From assembly GCA_964403175.1 (NCBI GenBank), contig CAYOFH010000043.1, forward strand, positions 1 to 22,921: DNA of 22,921 bases, written 5' to 3'. The notes beneath the pieces were generated by a model. The model worked only from the letters and a program-made list of their open reading frames with translations, did no database searches and had not been told where the DNA came from. A program made the translations under genes and the position numbers. Origin of the DNA: Marinilabilia sp964403175. Lineage in GTDB: Bacteria; Bacteroidota; Bacteroidia; Bacteroidales; Marinilabiliaceae. Positions 1-8,448 of the stretch are shown here, one piece after another. Within the stretch, counting starts at the first letter, position 1. The number at the start of each line of letters is the position of its first letter.

Positions 1-54
1 GCAAAGAAAATTGATGAAGGAAATAGTGAACTATTTTCAAGTCAATTTTATTGA
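1..54 (+). CDS. 3' end of a micro-ORF of a dispersed repeat family (partial)
   Basis: The window opens inside an open frame that reads AKKIDEGNSELFSSQFY and stops at TGA 52-54. The same C-terminus, with only S to N and L to K changes, ends a complete 29-residue micro-ORF on the minus strand at 16904-16993. Both lie inside a longer nucleotide repeat, so the frame may be translated or may simply travel with the repeat. Of four base changes in the shared stretch one is silent and three alter two codons, which does not prove selection on the protein. I do not recognise the family. The start is outside the window. Confidence 0.3.
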   Translation, partial: AKKIDEGNSELFSSQFY

Positions 55-102
55 GAACGCCTGTATTTAGCAGGTAGTTGGACATTGCAATAGATAATTT
101 AT
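1..102. repeat. Dispersed repeat, copy A (inverted relative to 16856-16957)
   Basis: The reverse complement of this stretch aligns without gaps to 16856-16957, with about 13 mismatches in 102 bases (roughly 87% identity). The repeat is cut by the window edge, so its full length here is unknown. It includes the TGA-ended micro-ORF tail and about 48 bases downstream of it. It ends about 12 bases before the stop codon of the DUF4954 gene. Confidence 0.8.
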
Positions 103-114
103 GAATAATCCAGG

Positions 115-2100
115 TTAAATAAGGTTTATTTTCTCTTTTATTTTTTTTGCAAGATGCTGTTTTTTTTCAATATGTTCAAATATATCACATACTGCCGGGT
201 GTTTTTCAAATGCACCTCTCACCTGTTCAAAGTCGGTGTGGCGGATGTCATCCTTTCCGTCCATCCCAAAGCTGGTTTGAGCTTTCAGGGTGAATTCCTT
301 ATGAGCATCGGACAGCATCATGTTGTCAAGATCGACCACCGCTTTTTCCCATTTATCTATAAATTTCAGTAATTCTTCCTTACTGATAGTTGATAAATCA
401 ATTTTTGCTTCTTCTCTGAAAACTTTAAAACTCCAGTTCCATACCCAATGATAATAATTGTTGTGCCAGCTTTCAAAGGTATTGTTTAATTCTTCAAATG
501 AATTTATCTGATCTTTTTCGATTTTCTCAATCAGGGCAAGGACCTGTTCCTGAGGCACTAAAAGTCCTGCCATATCCACCCAGTCTCCTGTTCCCTCTTC
601 TGATTCCTGCCGCAAAGCAGTCCGGGCTTCTGTTATTGTTGAGAATTGAGCCAGTTCAAGCTTTTTTAGAAGCCCGTTTCCCAGGAATTTCAAAAGCCCG
701 ATTTCATACATCTGGATTCCCCGTTCCAGAGCTCTTGCTTCAATTCTTACACTGTTGTACATGAAATACTCTGAGGTGCTTCCTGATGTATTCCGGAGGT
801 TTTGAAGTGTATGTTTCCCATTAATCATCTTTTGAACAGAATAGGGACTCAAAAGGTTGAAAGTGATGTAGTCGAGCTTCTCCGCGTCCAGTCGTTTATC
901 TCGCCCCGGCCATTTCCTGGCATCGCGCATGGTTCCAACACTGCGTAGATTAATACCCGGGGCCAGAAAGCTTTCGTCATGATTTTCAATTAAATAAGAA
1001 AACGGAAAGACAGACGTGTCAGGATTTCTGTAGTGGCGGCCCATTACAAGTGAAAAGGGTCCGATTTTAGCGGGCCATAACAGATATGAGTCACTGGTGG
1101 TTTTACTTCCGCGTTCCACGACACCCTGATGAACCGGTCCCAGCTTGTACATATGATTACTCTGGTTCGATCCGCTTCCGGCATTCAGAAATGAGTAATA
1201 TCCGGCAATCAGAAGCGTTGATTTATGATGAGAAACTGTGTACGGGCCTGCAAATATGGAACAAGCCTCTCCGTGAAACCCCTGGCAGTTTGCAAAAAAG
1301 ACGGAGTTCTCTGCTGAATAGTGCTTCCCAAGGATACAGCCCTGTCCGATGAAGCACTTGGAGATGAGAGTTGCATCTGTTACTTCCGAACCACTTGCTG
1401 CCACAAAATCCTCGGCAATCACTCCCGGCCCGAAATAGGAAGGGTGATCAGCGGAACTATTGATGGTGCCGTTTACCAAACGGTAGATACCTTCAACAAT
1501 AGCATTGGGACCAATATTGACGTTTAATATGGTTCTGGAATTGAACAGGCGCGCATTATCAGCAACCTGTCCTTTATCCGATTGAACCATGCTGCAATAC
1601 TGTTCCACCATTTTTGTGAGTTTGTCAATCAACTCAGGCCTGTGACGATAAAATGCCATCAAATAGGCAGTGTGTGCCGAGAGTTTATTGAAAATGGGAA
1701 CTTCACGACCCCCTGCTTCATTGAGAACTGCCACTCTTTGTCCGTTTCCAAACCGGGATTTTCCCTCAGTGGTAAGTGCGTCCACATTTTCAATTATCAC
1801 ATTGTTACCTATCGTATAGTTTGCAATCTGATTTCTTACCTGGCTGATATACACATTATCCCCAATGATCGAATTGTGTATGGTTGCATACGAGATCCCC
1901 GCGTGTTTTACCACACCTCCCGGGAAATTGAAACGGCGGTCAAACTTTCCCAGTCGTATTTCCCCGCTAAAATCGGTATGTCGGATAAAGGCAGTTTCAA
2001 AGGGATCCTTTACCTGAACGTCAGCCCAGTTTGATGACCTGCATCCCTGCTGTTCAAGTCGGGAAATTTCTTCTGGCGTGAGGTTTCTGTATTTTCCCAT
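115..2100 (-). CDS. DUF4954 family protein with left-handed beta-helix (hexapeptide) repeats
   Basis: A 661-residue protein starting MGKYRNLTPEEISRLEQQGC. I chose the ATG at 2098-2100. An in-frame ATG at 2184 would add 28 residues, but that extension reads back through the V-ATPase terminator at 2165-2198. The N-terminal half has imperfect hexapeptide repeats of the [IV]-G-x4 type (around residues 60-110 and again around 190-350), the fold of acyltransferases and sugar-nucleotide pyrophosphorylase tails. Conserved-looking blocks rich in His, Asn and Gly (for example GFHGEACSIFAGPYTVSHHK) sit in the middle. The C-terminal third is helical. It has no signal peptide or membrane segment. The family is common in Bacteroidota and has no established function; a sugar-nucleotide or acyl-transfer role is only a guess from the fold. 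The gene follows the V-ATPase operon but is separated by the terminator. Confidence 0.85.
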   Translation of the reverse strand: MGKYRNLTPEEISRLEQQGCRSSNWADVQVKDPFETAFIRHTDFSGEIRLGKFDRRFNFPGGVVKHAGISYATIHNSIIGDNVYISQVRNQIANYTIGNNVIIENVDALTTEGKSRFGNGQRVAVLNEAGGREVPIFNKLSAHTAYLMAFYRHRPELIDKLTKMVEQYCSMVQSDKGQVADNARLFNSRTILNVNIGPNAIVEGIYRLVNGTINSSADHPSYFGPGVIAEDFVAASGSEVTDATLISKCFIGQGCILGKHYSAENSVFFANCQGFHGEACSIFAGPYTVSHHKSTLLIAGYYSFLNAGSGSNQSNHMYKLGPVHQGVVERGSKTTSDSYLLWPAKIGPFSLVMGRHYRNPDTSVFPFSYLIENHDESFLAPGINLRSVGTMRDARKWPGRDKRLDAEKLDYITFNLLSPYSVQKMINGKHTLQNLRNTSGSTSEYFMYNSVRIEARALERGIQMYEIGLLKFLGNGLLKKLELAQFSTITEARTALRQESEEGTGDWVDMAGLLVPQEQVLALIEKIEKDQINSFEELNNTFESWHNNYYHWVWNWSFKVFREEAKIDLSTISKEELLKFIDKWEKAVVDLDNMMLSDAHKEFTLKAQTSFGMDGKDDIRHTDFEQVRGAFEKHPAVCDIFEHIEKKQHLAKKIKEKINLI

Positions 2101-2164
2101 CTTTTTGTGTTGTGGCTTTTGGTTTACAGTTTGCGAATTTATGAAGAAAATACCATAAATGCAC

Positions 2165-2198
2165 AAAAAAGCCCGCTCCTTCATTCGGACCGGGCTTT
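2165..2198 (-). terminator. Rho-independent terminator of the V-ATPase operon
   Basis: On the minus strand, AAAGCCCG (2198-2191) pairs perfectly with CGGGCTTT (2175-2168) around a 15-base loop, and the T run continues to 2165. It lies 24 bases after the stop of subunit K. It argues against the longer DUF4954 start at 2184, which would lie inside the hairpin. Confidence 0.8.
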
Positions 2199-2221
2199 GT
2201 CGGATTTATTCAAAATCGGTT

Positions 2222-2674
2222 TTATAGGGTACCACTGATCATGAAAGTGGCAGCAAAGGCCAAAATAGCATACAGCTCGGGGAATACGGCAAGTACCAGA
2301 GTACTACCAAATACATCATGTCCCGATCCGATACCTGCAATACCATTAGCGCAAACCTGCCCCTGACGAATCCCGGACAAAAGGCCTACTAAACCAAGGG
2401 CAATACCTGCACCCAAAACTGCTGCTCCCTGAACTGCTGTAATGTCGGCAGTTAAAACTCCTGTTCCTGAAATCACAAAGTAACCGGCAAAACCATAGAG
2501 CCCCTGTGTTCCGGGAAGTGCACTGAGCACCAGGTAGTTTCCGAATGCATCACTGTTTTTCTTCATTGCGCCCAATGCGGCATTTCCACCATACGATACA
2601 CCGTATGCACTGCCGGCTCCTGCCAGCGCAATCATAATACCAATGCCTATGTAGGCCAATACAATTGGAGTCAT
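2222..2674 (-). CDS. atpK: V-type ATPase subunit K (membrane rotor ring, Na+-type ligand set)
   Basis: A 150-residue proteolipid with two helical hairpins (four membrane segments), the doubled c-subunit architecture that forms the membrane rotor. The second hairpin holds the ion-binding carboxylate E133 in FPELYAILAF. The first hairpin has LPGTQGLYGF with L53, T56, Q57 and Y60, and the loop-side motif GIRQGQ gives Q104. These match one for one the Na+ ligands described for Enterococcus hirae NtpK (L61, T64, Q65, Y68, Q110, E139), so a Na+-carrying ring is predicted, though not proven. With one carboxylate per four helices the ring favours ATP-driven pumping. It is the last gene of the operon, 33 bases after subunit I, and is followed by the terminator. 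Confidence 0.93.
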   Translation of the reverse strand: MTPIVLAYIGIGIMIALAGAGSAYGVSYGGNAALGAMKKNSDAFGNYLVLSALPGTQGLYGFAGYFVISGTGVLTADITAVQGAAVLGAGIALGLVGLLSGIRQGQVCANGIAGIGSGHDVFGSTLVLAVFPELYAILAFAATFMISGTL

Positions 2675-2707
2675 ATTATTCTAATTTTAAGGTTATTATT
2701 TTTTATA

Positions 2708-4534
2708 TTATTGTGCTTTTTGAAATGGTTTGTATTCTTTCCCTCCACCAATAAATCCTGCATTTTTATAAAATTCCACAAATGTCAGACGCAACGGATG
2801 GACAAATGATCCCAGACCCGACATAAAGATATTAATTCCATGACCAATTACCAATATCACCAGGGTCACTAAGATTCCTGCTACCGGAACATCAGGCGCC
2901 ATATCAAAGGCCAGTTGGTTGAATACCTGACCAAGGATAGCACTTGCCAGCCCCAGTGCAAACAATCGGATGTAAGATAGCAAATCGCCAACAACACCGG
3001 TTACCATGTTATATGTATCCCATAAACCGGCTCCGATATTTACAAAAATATTTCGCTTGGGATGGTTGAATATCAGAATCCCCATGGCAGATAAAATCAC
3101 AAAGCCCATGTGAAGGGTTCCAAAGAACAATCCTTCTGACGGATTTTTCTGATCCAGATAGTAAAAGATTCCGGAGGACACGATGAGTGTAAACCATCCC
3201 CAGGTAGCAAGCGAGTATCCGATTCCGTGCTGTCTTATCTGATTGATGCCCTTTAGGATCATTCCAAAGAGAATCTGAACAGCTCCGAATATCAATGCCA
3301 GGTTAAATAACTGATCGTTATCCAGAAATAGATTTCTGGCATCAGCTAAAAATGCCGGGGGATTTTCTACCAGGTTCATACCAAAGAATGTCCCTGTGAT
3401 AGCCCCAAAAATTACTGTGGCAAGTCCCAGAAACTGAACAAGTGTCAGGATTGGACGCATTTTCTTCTCCGCCTTGGGCTTGTAGATTGTTGCCGCTAAA
3501 ATAAGCAACAAGCCATAGCCGGCATCTCCCAGGCAGAATCCAAAGAACATCATGAAAAACGGAGCAAAGAAAGGTGTCATGTCGAGCTCCACATAGGAGG
3601 GCAGAGAGAACAATCTGCTTACCGGTTCAAAAAGTTGTGCAAAACGATTGTTTTTGAGAAGGATAGGTGGCTTTTCATGGTATTTTGCAGGTTCCTTTAG
3701 GTAATAAATGTCCTGTTGGTCCACTTGTTGTTCCAGGTCTTTCATTTTTTCTTCAGGTACCCAGGCTTCCACCAGTCTTACTTTGCCATCAACTTCATCA
3801 ACAGTATGGAATCTTACATTTAATTCTGAAACTTCTTCTTCCAGTTCATCCTGATATTTTACTAAATGCTGAATTCCTCCTGCCGCAATATGATTGAGTT
3901 CCTTCTCCAGGGAGTCAATTTTCTTCTGTGCAAAGGTTATTTCCTTCTGTACTTCACTAAGAGTATTTTCGGGCAAGTCTACCTCGTCTACGTCAGTCAT
4001 ATCTTCCGGTAATTCCTTGTTGTCCTTATCAGCAACCCAAACAAAGAAACAATAACCCTCGGTTTCTGATATCAATTCAACGGGGTATTTCTCAGGCCAG
4101 GAGGTATCATATTTTGCTTCTGCACAAATAAGATATCGAATGTTAATTCCTGCGTCCGAAAGTTTTTTAATGTTTTCCCGGGAGAAATAACCCCAGGGCT
4201 CCAACTGCTTCTCTTCTTTGTGGAAAAAAGAAAGGTGTTGCCTTGCCTGTTCCAGTTTCCCTTCAATTTCTTTGATGCGTTCGTTGAGTTTCTTTCCAGA
4301 AGTTTCAATGTTTGTTCCGTTGCCCTCAGCCTCTTCATTTTTTTTGCGGGCTTCGAGGTTTTTGATGGTTTTCGATAAATCACTGATTCTTCGGTACAGG
4401 TCTTGTATCTCCGGAGTTGGTTCCTCCTGATGTTCTACGATGTGGGCCACACCAAGATCTTTGAGTTGCTCCAGGAAATTATCGTAGTCGGCATGAAAGA
4501 CCAGAAACGAATATTTGAACATTGGTACTATCAT
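2708..4534 (-). CDS. atpI: V-type ATPase subunit I (membrane stator, ion half-channel)
   Basis: A 608-residue protein of the V-ATPase a/I family. About the first 315 residues are soluble, with two charged coiled-coil stretches (roughly 50-110 and 190-240) that tie to the peripheral stalks. From about residue 320 there are seven to eight hydrophobic segments. The motif SYIRLFALGLAS places the essential arginine at R523, which faces the rotor carboxylate, and HPLRLTFVEFY supplies a second conserved arginine (R582) near the C-terminus. Its ATG overlaps the stop of subunit D in an ATGA arrangement (4531-4534), so the two genes are probably translationally coupled. Length and order fit the bacterial V-type family. 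Confidence 0.95.
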   Translation of the reverse strand: MIVPMFKYSFLVFHADYDNFLEQLKDLGVAHIVEHQEEPTPEIQDLYRRISDLSKTIKNLEARKKNEEAEGNGTNIETSGKKLNERIKEIEGKLEQARQHLSFFHKEEKQLEPWGYFSRENIKKLSDAGINIRYLICAEAKYDTSWPEKYPVELISETEGYCFFVWVADKDNKELPEDMTDVDEVDLPENTLSEVQKEITFAQKKIDSLEKELNHIAAGGIQHLVKYQDELEEEVSELNVRFHTVDEVDGKVRLVEAWVPEEKMKDLEQQVDQQDIYYLKEPAKYHEKPPILLKNNRFAQLFEPVSRLFSLPSYVELDMTPFFAPFFMMFFGFCLGDAGYGLLLILAATIYKPKAEKKMRPILTLVQFLGLATVIFGAITGTFFGMNLVENPPAFLADARNLFLDNDQLFNLALIFGAVQILFGMILKGINQIRQHGIGYSLATWGWFTLIVSSGIFYYLDQKNPSEGLFFGTLHMGFVILSAMGILIFNHPKRNIFVNIGAGLWDTYNMVTGVVGDLLSYIRLFALGLASAILGQVFNQLAFDMAPDVPVAGILVTLVILVIGHGINIFMSGLGSFVHPLRLTFVEFYKNAGFIGGGKEYKPFQKAQ

Positions 4535-5133
4535 GATGCCACCTCCATGTTTTCTTGTCTGGTTTTTACAATTTTTTGTGCGGCTTTCGACAGGTTTTCC
4601 TGATCTTCCAGAAAACGTTTTATTTTGCGGATGGCATCCTGGAATCCCGGAATTTGAACTTTCTCGTAAAGATTTACTTTCTGGGTGGTTTTCTTTCTGG
4701 CAAAATCCAGAAGATCCATTTTACGTTCAAAAACCTCTCTTTCGAGTGCAATTTGCACCAGTTTTTTGAGAATGGCAATTCCATCAGGAAACCAGCTTGG
4801 CCGCTCAAACATGTTGTAATCGCGTACTTCAAAATTTACCTTGTCCAGAATGGGGGTCTGAACACCGGCAATCTTTTTAGACGTAAGTTCTACCCCGCTG
4901 ATGCTTACCAGGGCCGGGTCGAATTCTCCCCACAGGCGCATCATGTCATCGTATAGACCGAGTTCTTCTTCCAGTGTCTTGTCCAGTTCTGCAGCTTTGT
5001 CCTTGGCTTTTTTTACTTCAGCGCGCAATGCCGACTCTTTATTCTTGAGTGTGGGCAAAGCACGTTCCCTGACTTTGAGCTGTTTGGCAAGTGACTGTTG
5101 TGATGTTTTATTATATTGAAATTTTATGGCCAC
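4531..5133 (-). CDS. atpD: V-type ATPase subunit D (central rotor shaft), GTG start
   Basis: A 200-residue, mostly helical protein with long coiled-coil arms at both ends (about 10-65 and 130-190), as expected of the shaft that turns inside the A3B3 head. The start is GTG (5133-5131), reading MAIKFQYNKTSQQSLAKQL; no ATG gives an equally good N-terminus. It is separated from subunit B by 152 bases, the largest gap in the operon, and overlaps subunit I by four bases. There is no separate F subunit next to it, although F normally binds D at the base of the shaft. Confidence 0.93.
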   Translation of the reverse strand: MAIKFQYNKTSQQSLAKQLKVRERALPTLKNKESALRAEVKKAKDKAAELDKTLEEELGLYDDMMRLWGEFDPALVSISGVELTSKKIAGVQTPILDKVNFEVRDYNMFERPSWFPDGIAILKKLVQIALEREVFERKMDLLDFARKKTTQKVNLYEKVQIPGFQDAIRKIKRFLEDQENLSKAAQKIVKTRQENMEVAS

Positions 5134-5159
5134 GTTACTCTTTCTTTTGTTAGTAAATG

Positions 5160-5191
5160 ACTGCCCGGTTGTTATTTGAAAAACAGGCAGT
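5160..5191 (-). other. Possible intercistronic hairpin between subunits B and D
   Basis: ACTGCC (5160-5165) and GGCAGT (5186-5191) can pair with a 20-base loop in the 152-base gap between the B and D genes. There is no T run after it on the minus strand, so it would be an RNA-processing or stability element rather than a terminator. A six-base stem with a long loop can occur by chance. Confidence 0.25.
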
Positions 5192-5285
5192 TTTGACCTT
5201 TCATAAAAGGAGTTTTACAATCCCTTCAATATAGGATCTGTTGGAACCTGCAATTTATTTTAGTTTCCGGCCTCCGGCTTTCCCT

Positions 5286-6629
5286 TTATTCCTGAGTTTC
5301 TTTTACCGTTTCCCCTTTCCAGTACTTGTCGGCCATTTCCTTCTTAAGTCCTACTTCTGCTTTGGAAAAGTATTTACCGAAAAGATCCCATGCGATGTCA
5401 AGCATTGTATTGGTATCTACATTTACATCGATGGCTAAAAGTTGCTCTGAGTAGTCTTTTGCAAAATCCAGTGTTCTCTCGTCATAATCAGTCAGGTCAA
5501 AGCCGTTTTCCATCTTGGTGCGTGCATTGGCAGCATCGGCATAAAGGCGAATAGCTGCGTTCATGACCTGGGGATGATCCTCACGTGTTTGTTCTCCGAT
5601 AACCAGCTGCTTTAATCTGGAGAGTGAACGGAACGGGTCTACGATTACTTTGCCAATATCGGTGTCCCTGCGCAGGAACAGCTGACCTTCTGTAATGTAA
5701 CCTGTATTGTCAGGGATCGCATGCGTAATATCCCCGCCTGAAAGGGTGGTTACTGCCACAATAGTTATGGATCCACCCGACGGAAACTGAACAGCTTTCT
5801 CGTAAATGCGTGCCAGGTCGGAATACAGAGAACCAGGCATACTGTCTTTGGACGGAATCTGATCCATTCTGTTGGATACAATACTCAATGCATCGGCAAA
5901 AAGCGTCATGTCGGTAAGCAATACCAGTACACTCTCATTTTTGTCTACTGCAAAGTACTCAGCCGCGGTAAGAGCCATATCGGGAACTAAAAGACGCTCC
6001 ACCGGCGGATCTTCGGTGGTGTTTACAAAACTTACTATGCGGTCGAGAGCTCCTGCATTGTCAAATACCTGTTTAAAAAAGAGGTAATCGTCGTTGGAAA
6101 GTCCCATTCCGCCAAGTATGATCTTATCGGCTTTAGCCCTGAGAGCCACACTGGCCATTACCTGGTTGTAAGGCTGATCACTATCGGCAAAAAATGGAAT
6201 TTTCTGTCCCGATACCAGACTGTTATTAAGGTCGATGCCTGCAATTCCTGTTGCTATAAGCTGTGAGGGCTGTTCGCGGCGTACCGGGTTTACCGATGGA
6301 CCGCCAATTTCCCTGATTTCGCCTTCAATGTCCGGGCCACCGTCAATGGGAAGTCCGTAGGCATTGAAAAACCTTCCGGATAATTGGTCACTTACTTTTA
6401 ACTGAGGTGGATTGCCGAGGAATGTGATCTCTGCATTGGTGGGAATTCCTTCAGTTCCTGAGAATACCTGCAATACCACCTGTTCGCCCACGATTTTAAC
6501 TACCTGGGCCATTCGACCGGCTACTACCGCCATTTCGTCATATCCCACATCCTGGGCTTTCAGCGATACTGTGGCTTTGGTAATATTGGTCAGCTTGGTA
6601 TATACTTTTTGAAATGCCTGACTGCTCAT
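5286..6629 (-). CDS. atpB: V-type ATPase subunit B (non-catalytic head subunit)
   Basis: A 447-residue protein of the V-ATPase B family. The N-terminal beta-barrel covers about residues 1-80 and the RecA-like core follows. The P-loop position is degenerate (FFADSDQPYNQ, about 146-155), as is normal for the regulatory subunit. The conserved block SLYSDLARIYEKA is present, and SLSRLK (R338) corresponds to the arginine that reaches into the A-subunit catalytic site in related enzymes. The C-terminus is helical. The gene starts 25 bases after the A subunit stop. Note that atpB here means V-type B, not the F-type a subunit. Confidence 0.95.
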   Translation of the reverse strand: MSSQAFQKVYTKLTNITKATVSLKAQDVGYDEMAVVAGRMAQVVKIVGEQVVLQVFSGTEGIPTNAEITFLGNPPQLKVSDQLSGRFFNAYGLPIDGGPDIEGEIREIGGPSVNPVRREQPSQLIATGIAGIDLNNSLVSGQKIPFFADSDQPYNQVMASVALRAKADKIILGGMGLSNDDYLFFKQVFDNAGALDRIVSFVNTTEDPPVERLLVPDMALTAAEYFAVDKNESVLVLLTDMTLFADALSIVSNRMDQIPSKDSMPGSLYSDLARIYEKAVQFPSGGSITIVAVTTLSGGDITHAIPDNTGYITEGQLFLRRDTDIGKVIVDPFRSLSRLKQLVIGEQTREDHPQVMNAAIRLYADAANARTKMENGFDLTDYDERTLDFAKDYSEQLLAIDVNVDTNTMLDIAWDLFGKYFSKAEVGLKKEMADKYWKGETVKETQE

Positions 6630-6654
6630 ATCTTTTAATCTGAATTGTTTTTAA

Positions 6655-8448
6655 TTAGACAGCTTGTACTTCCTCTTTTGCTTCAACTGCATGTTCCCGG
6701 ATCATTTTGTCCAGTTCTTTTTCAAAATTCCTGAATTTCTCTGATTCGAATTCCGAATAGTTCATCTGTTTCAGTTGGTTGATGAGGCGCTTAAAGAAGT
6801 TTCCGACCTGTTCAAAGTTATTGAATTCAAATGCTGTATCAGTTATGCTTAACACTTTTTCCAGCATATATTTCTGACGTATCAGCGGAGTGGATGCGTC
6901 AATCTTATCGAAGGCATCTTGTTGAAGTACCACGAAGTCAATTAATTCGGCTTTCCATAAGCGCTGGTGAAATTCGATGGGTACACCATCATCTCCCAGG
7001 ATATTGATCTGTTCGTCGGCTTCTTTTCCGCTAAATAAAATGTCTTTGGCTTTGAGAACATTGTCCAGCCAGTTTTCGCCCATGTTTTTCTCCAGAGATT
7101 CCTTAAGTTCGGGGTATTCCAGATATTTAGAATAACTCTCGATGGGATCAATGGCGGGATAGCGTTTACTGTCGGCTCTGTCCTGAGACAAACCGTAAAA
7201 ACAACGTGCTGCTTTCCGGGTATTTTCAGTTACAGGCTCTTTTAGGTTACCACCTGCAGGGGATACTGTACCAATAAAGGTAATAGAACCTGTTTTGTCG
7301 TTATTGAGGTAAACAAATCCTGCGCGTGAGTAGAAATTGGAAATAATGGCCGAGAGATCCATTGGGAAAGCGTCGGGCCCGGGAAGTTCTTCCAGTCGGT
7401 TGGACATCTCTCTAAGGGCCTGTGCCCAGCGCGATGTGGAGTCTGCCATTAGCAAAACTTTCAGCCCCATGGCCCGGTAATACTCGCCAATGGTCATGGC
7501 TGTATAAACCGAAGCTTCGCGGGCAGCCACAGGCATGTTGGAGGTATTGGCAATGATGGTTGTTCGCTCAATCAGTTTTTTTCCTGTGCGAGGGTCCTCA
7601 AGTTCCGGGAATTCTTTAAATATTTCCACTACCTCATTGGCCCGCTCACCGCAGGCGGCTATGATTACAATGTCTGCTTCCGCCTGTTTGGATATGGCGT
7701 GCTGAAGAACAGTTTTTCCGGTACCAAACGGACCGGGAATAAATCCGGTTCCTCCTTCGGTAATGGGGTTTAATGTGTCAATACAGCGAACACCGGTCTC
7801 CAGTAATTTAAAAGGTCTTGGTTTTTCCTTATGAATTTTAATGGGCACTTTTACCGGCCATTTCTGAACCATGGTAACAGAGACTGAGTTGCCATCTTTG
7901 TTTTCGAGAACGGCAATTTCATCATTGACGGTATATTCTCCTTTACTGACAATGGATTTTAAGGTGTATGTACCTTCCAGCTTAAAAGGTGCCATGATGC
8001 GATGTGGCATTCCGTTCTCTTCCACTTCACCAAGCCAGTCTCCCGCAATTACATCAGCGCCTTTTTCGGCCAGAGGGTTAAAACTCCATTTTTTTTCCCG
8101 GTTCAGAGGATCTGTGTATTCTCCACGGTTCAGGAAAACACCATCCATCTTGTCCAGGTCGTTTTGTAATCCGTCATAGTTGCGGGAAAGCATACCGGGG
8201 CCCAGGTTTACCTCAAGCATATGCCCCTCAAAAATAACCTTGCTGCCGGGTCTTAATCCGCGGGTGCTTTCAAATACCTGGACAAAGGCCTGATTTCCGG
8301 TCACTTTGATAACTTCTGCCATTAAGGTTTCCTCCCTGTGTGTGATGAAGCAAATTTCATTCTGACCCACCGGGCCGTCTACATCTACAACCACCAGATT
8401 GGCAATGATTCCGGAAACGGTTCCGGTTGTTTTATCGTTTTTTTCCAT
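6655..8448 (-). CDS. atpA: V-type ATPase subunit A (catalytic)
   Basis: A 597-residue catalytic subunit that hydrolyses ATP to drive the rotor. The N-terminal beta-barrel (about 1-80) is followed by the bulge domain typical of A subunits (about 110-200). The Walker A motif is GPFGTGKT (239-246, K245), the catalytic glutamate sits in ACGERA (E268), and Walker B is VLLMADSTSRW (D336). The length is ordinary for bacterial V-type A subunits. Its first 17 bases overlap the end of the DUF2764 gene, which points to coupled translation and joint assembly. Confidence 0.97.
   Translation of the reverse strand: MEKNDKTTGTVSGIIANLVVVDVDGPVGQNEICFITHREETLMAEVIKVTGNQAFVQVFESTRGLRPGSKVIFEGHMLEVNLGPGMLSRNYDGLQNDLDKMDGVFLNRGEYTDPLNREKKWSFNPLAEKGADVIAGDWLGEVEENGMPHRIMAPFKLEGTYTLKSIVSKGEYTVNDEIAVLENKDGNSVSVTMVQKWPVKVPIKIHKEKPRPFKLLETGVRCIDTLNPITEGGTGFIPGPFGTGKTVLQHAISKQAEADIVIIAACGERANEVVEIFKEFPELEDPRTGKKLIERTTIIANTSNMPVAAREASVYTAMTIGEYYRAMGLKVLLMADSTSRWAQALREMSNRLEELPGPDAFPMDLSAIISNFYSRAGFVYLNNDKTGSITFIGTVSPAGGNLKEPVTENTRKAARCFYGLSQDRADSKRYPAIDPIESYSKYLEYPELKESLEKNMGENWLDNVLKAKDILFSGKEADEQINILGDDGVPIEFHQRLWKAELIDFVVLQQDAFDKIDASTPLIRQKYMLEKVLSITDTAFEFNNFEQVGNFFKRLINQLKQMNYSEFESEKFRNFEKELDKMIREHAVEAKEEVQAV

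Noticed and set aside
1582..2034. A 150-residue open frame on the plus strand
   Set aside because: It lies wholly opposite the DUF4954 gene, has no recognisable domain, and its composition follows from the antisense of a coding frame.
5134..5285. A hidden V-ATPase F or G subunit between B and D
   Set aside because: The gap is 152 bases, too short for either family (about 100 residues), and has no suitable open frame.
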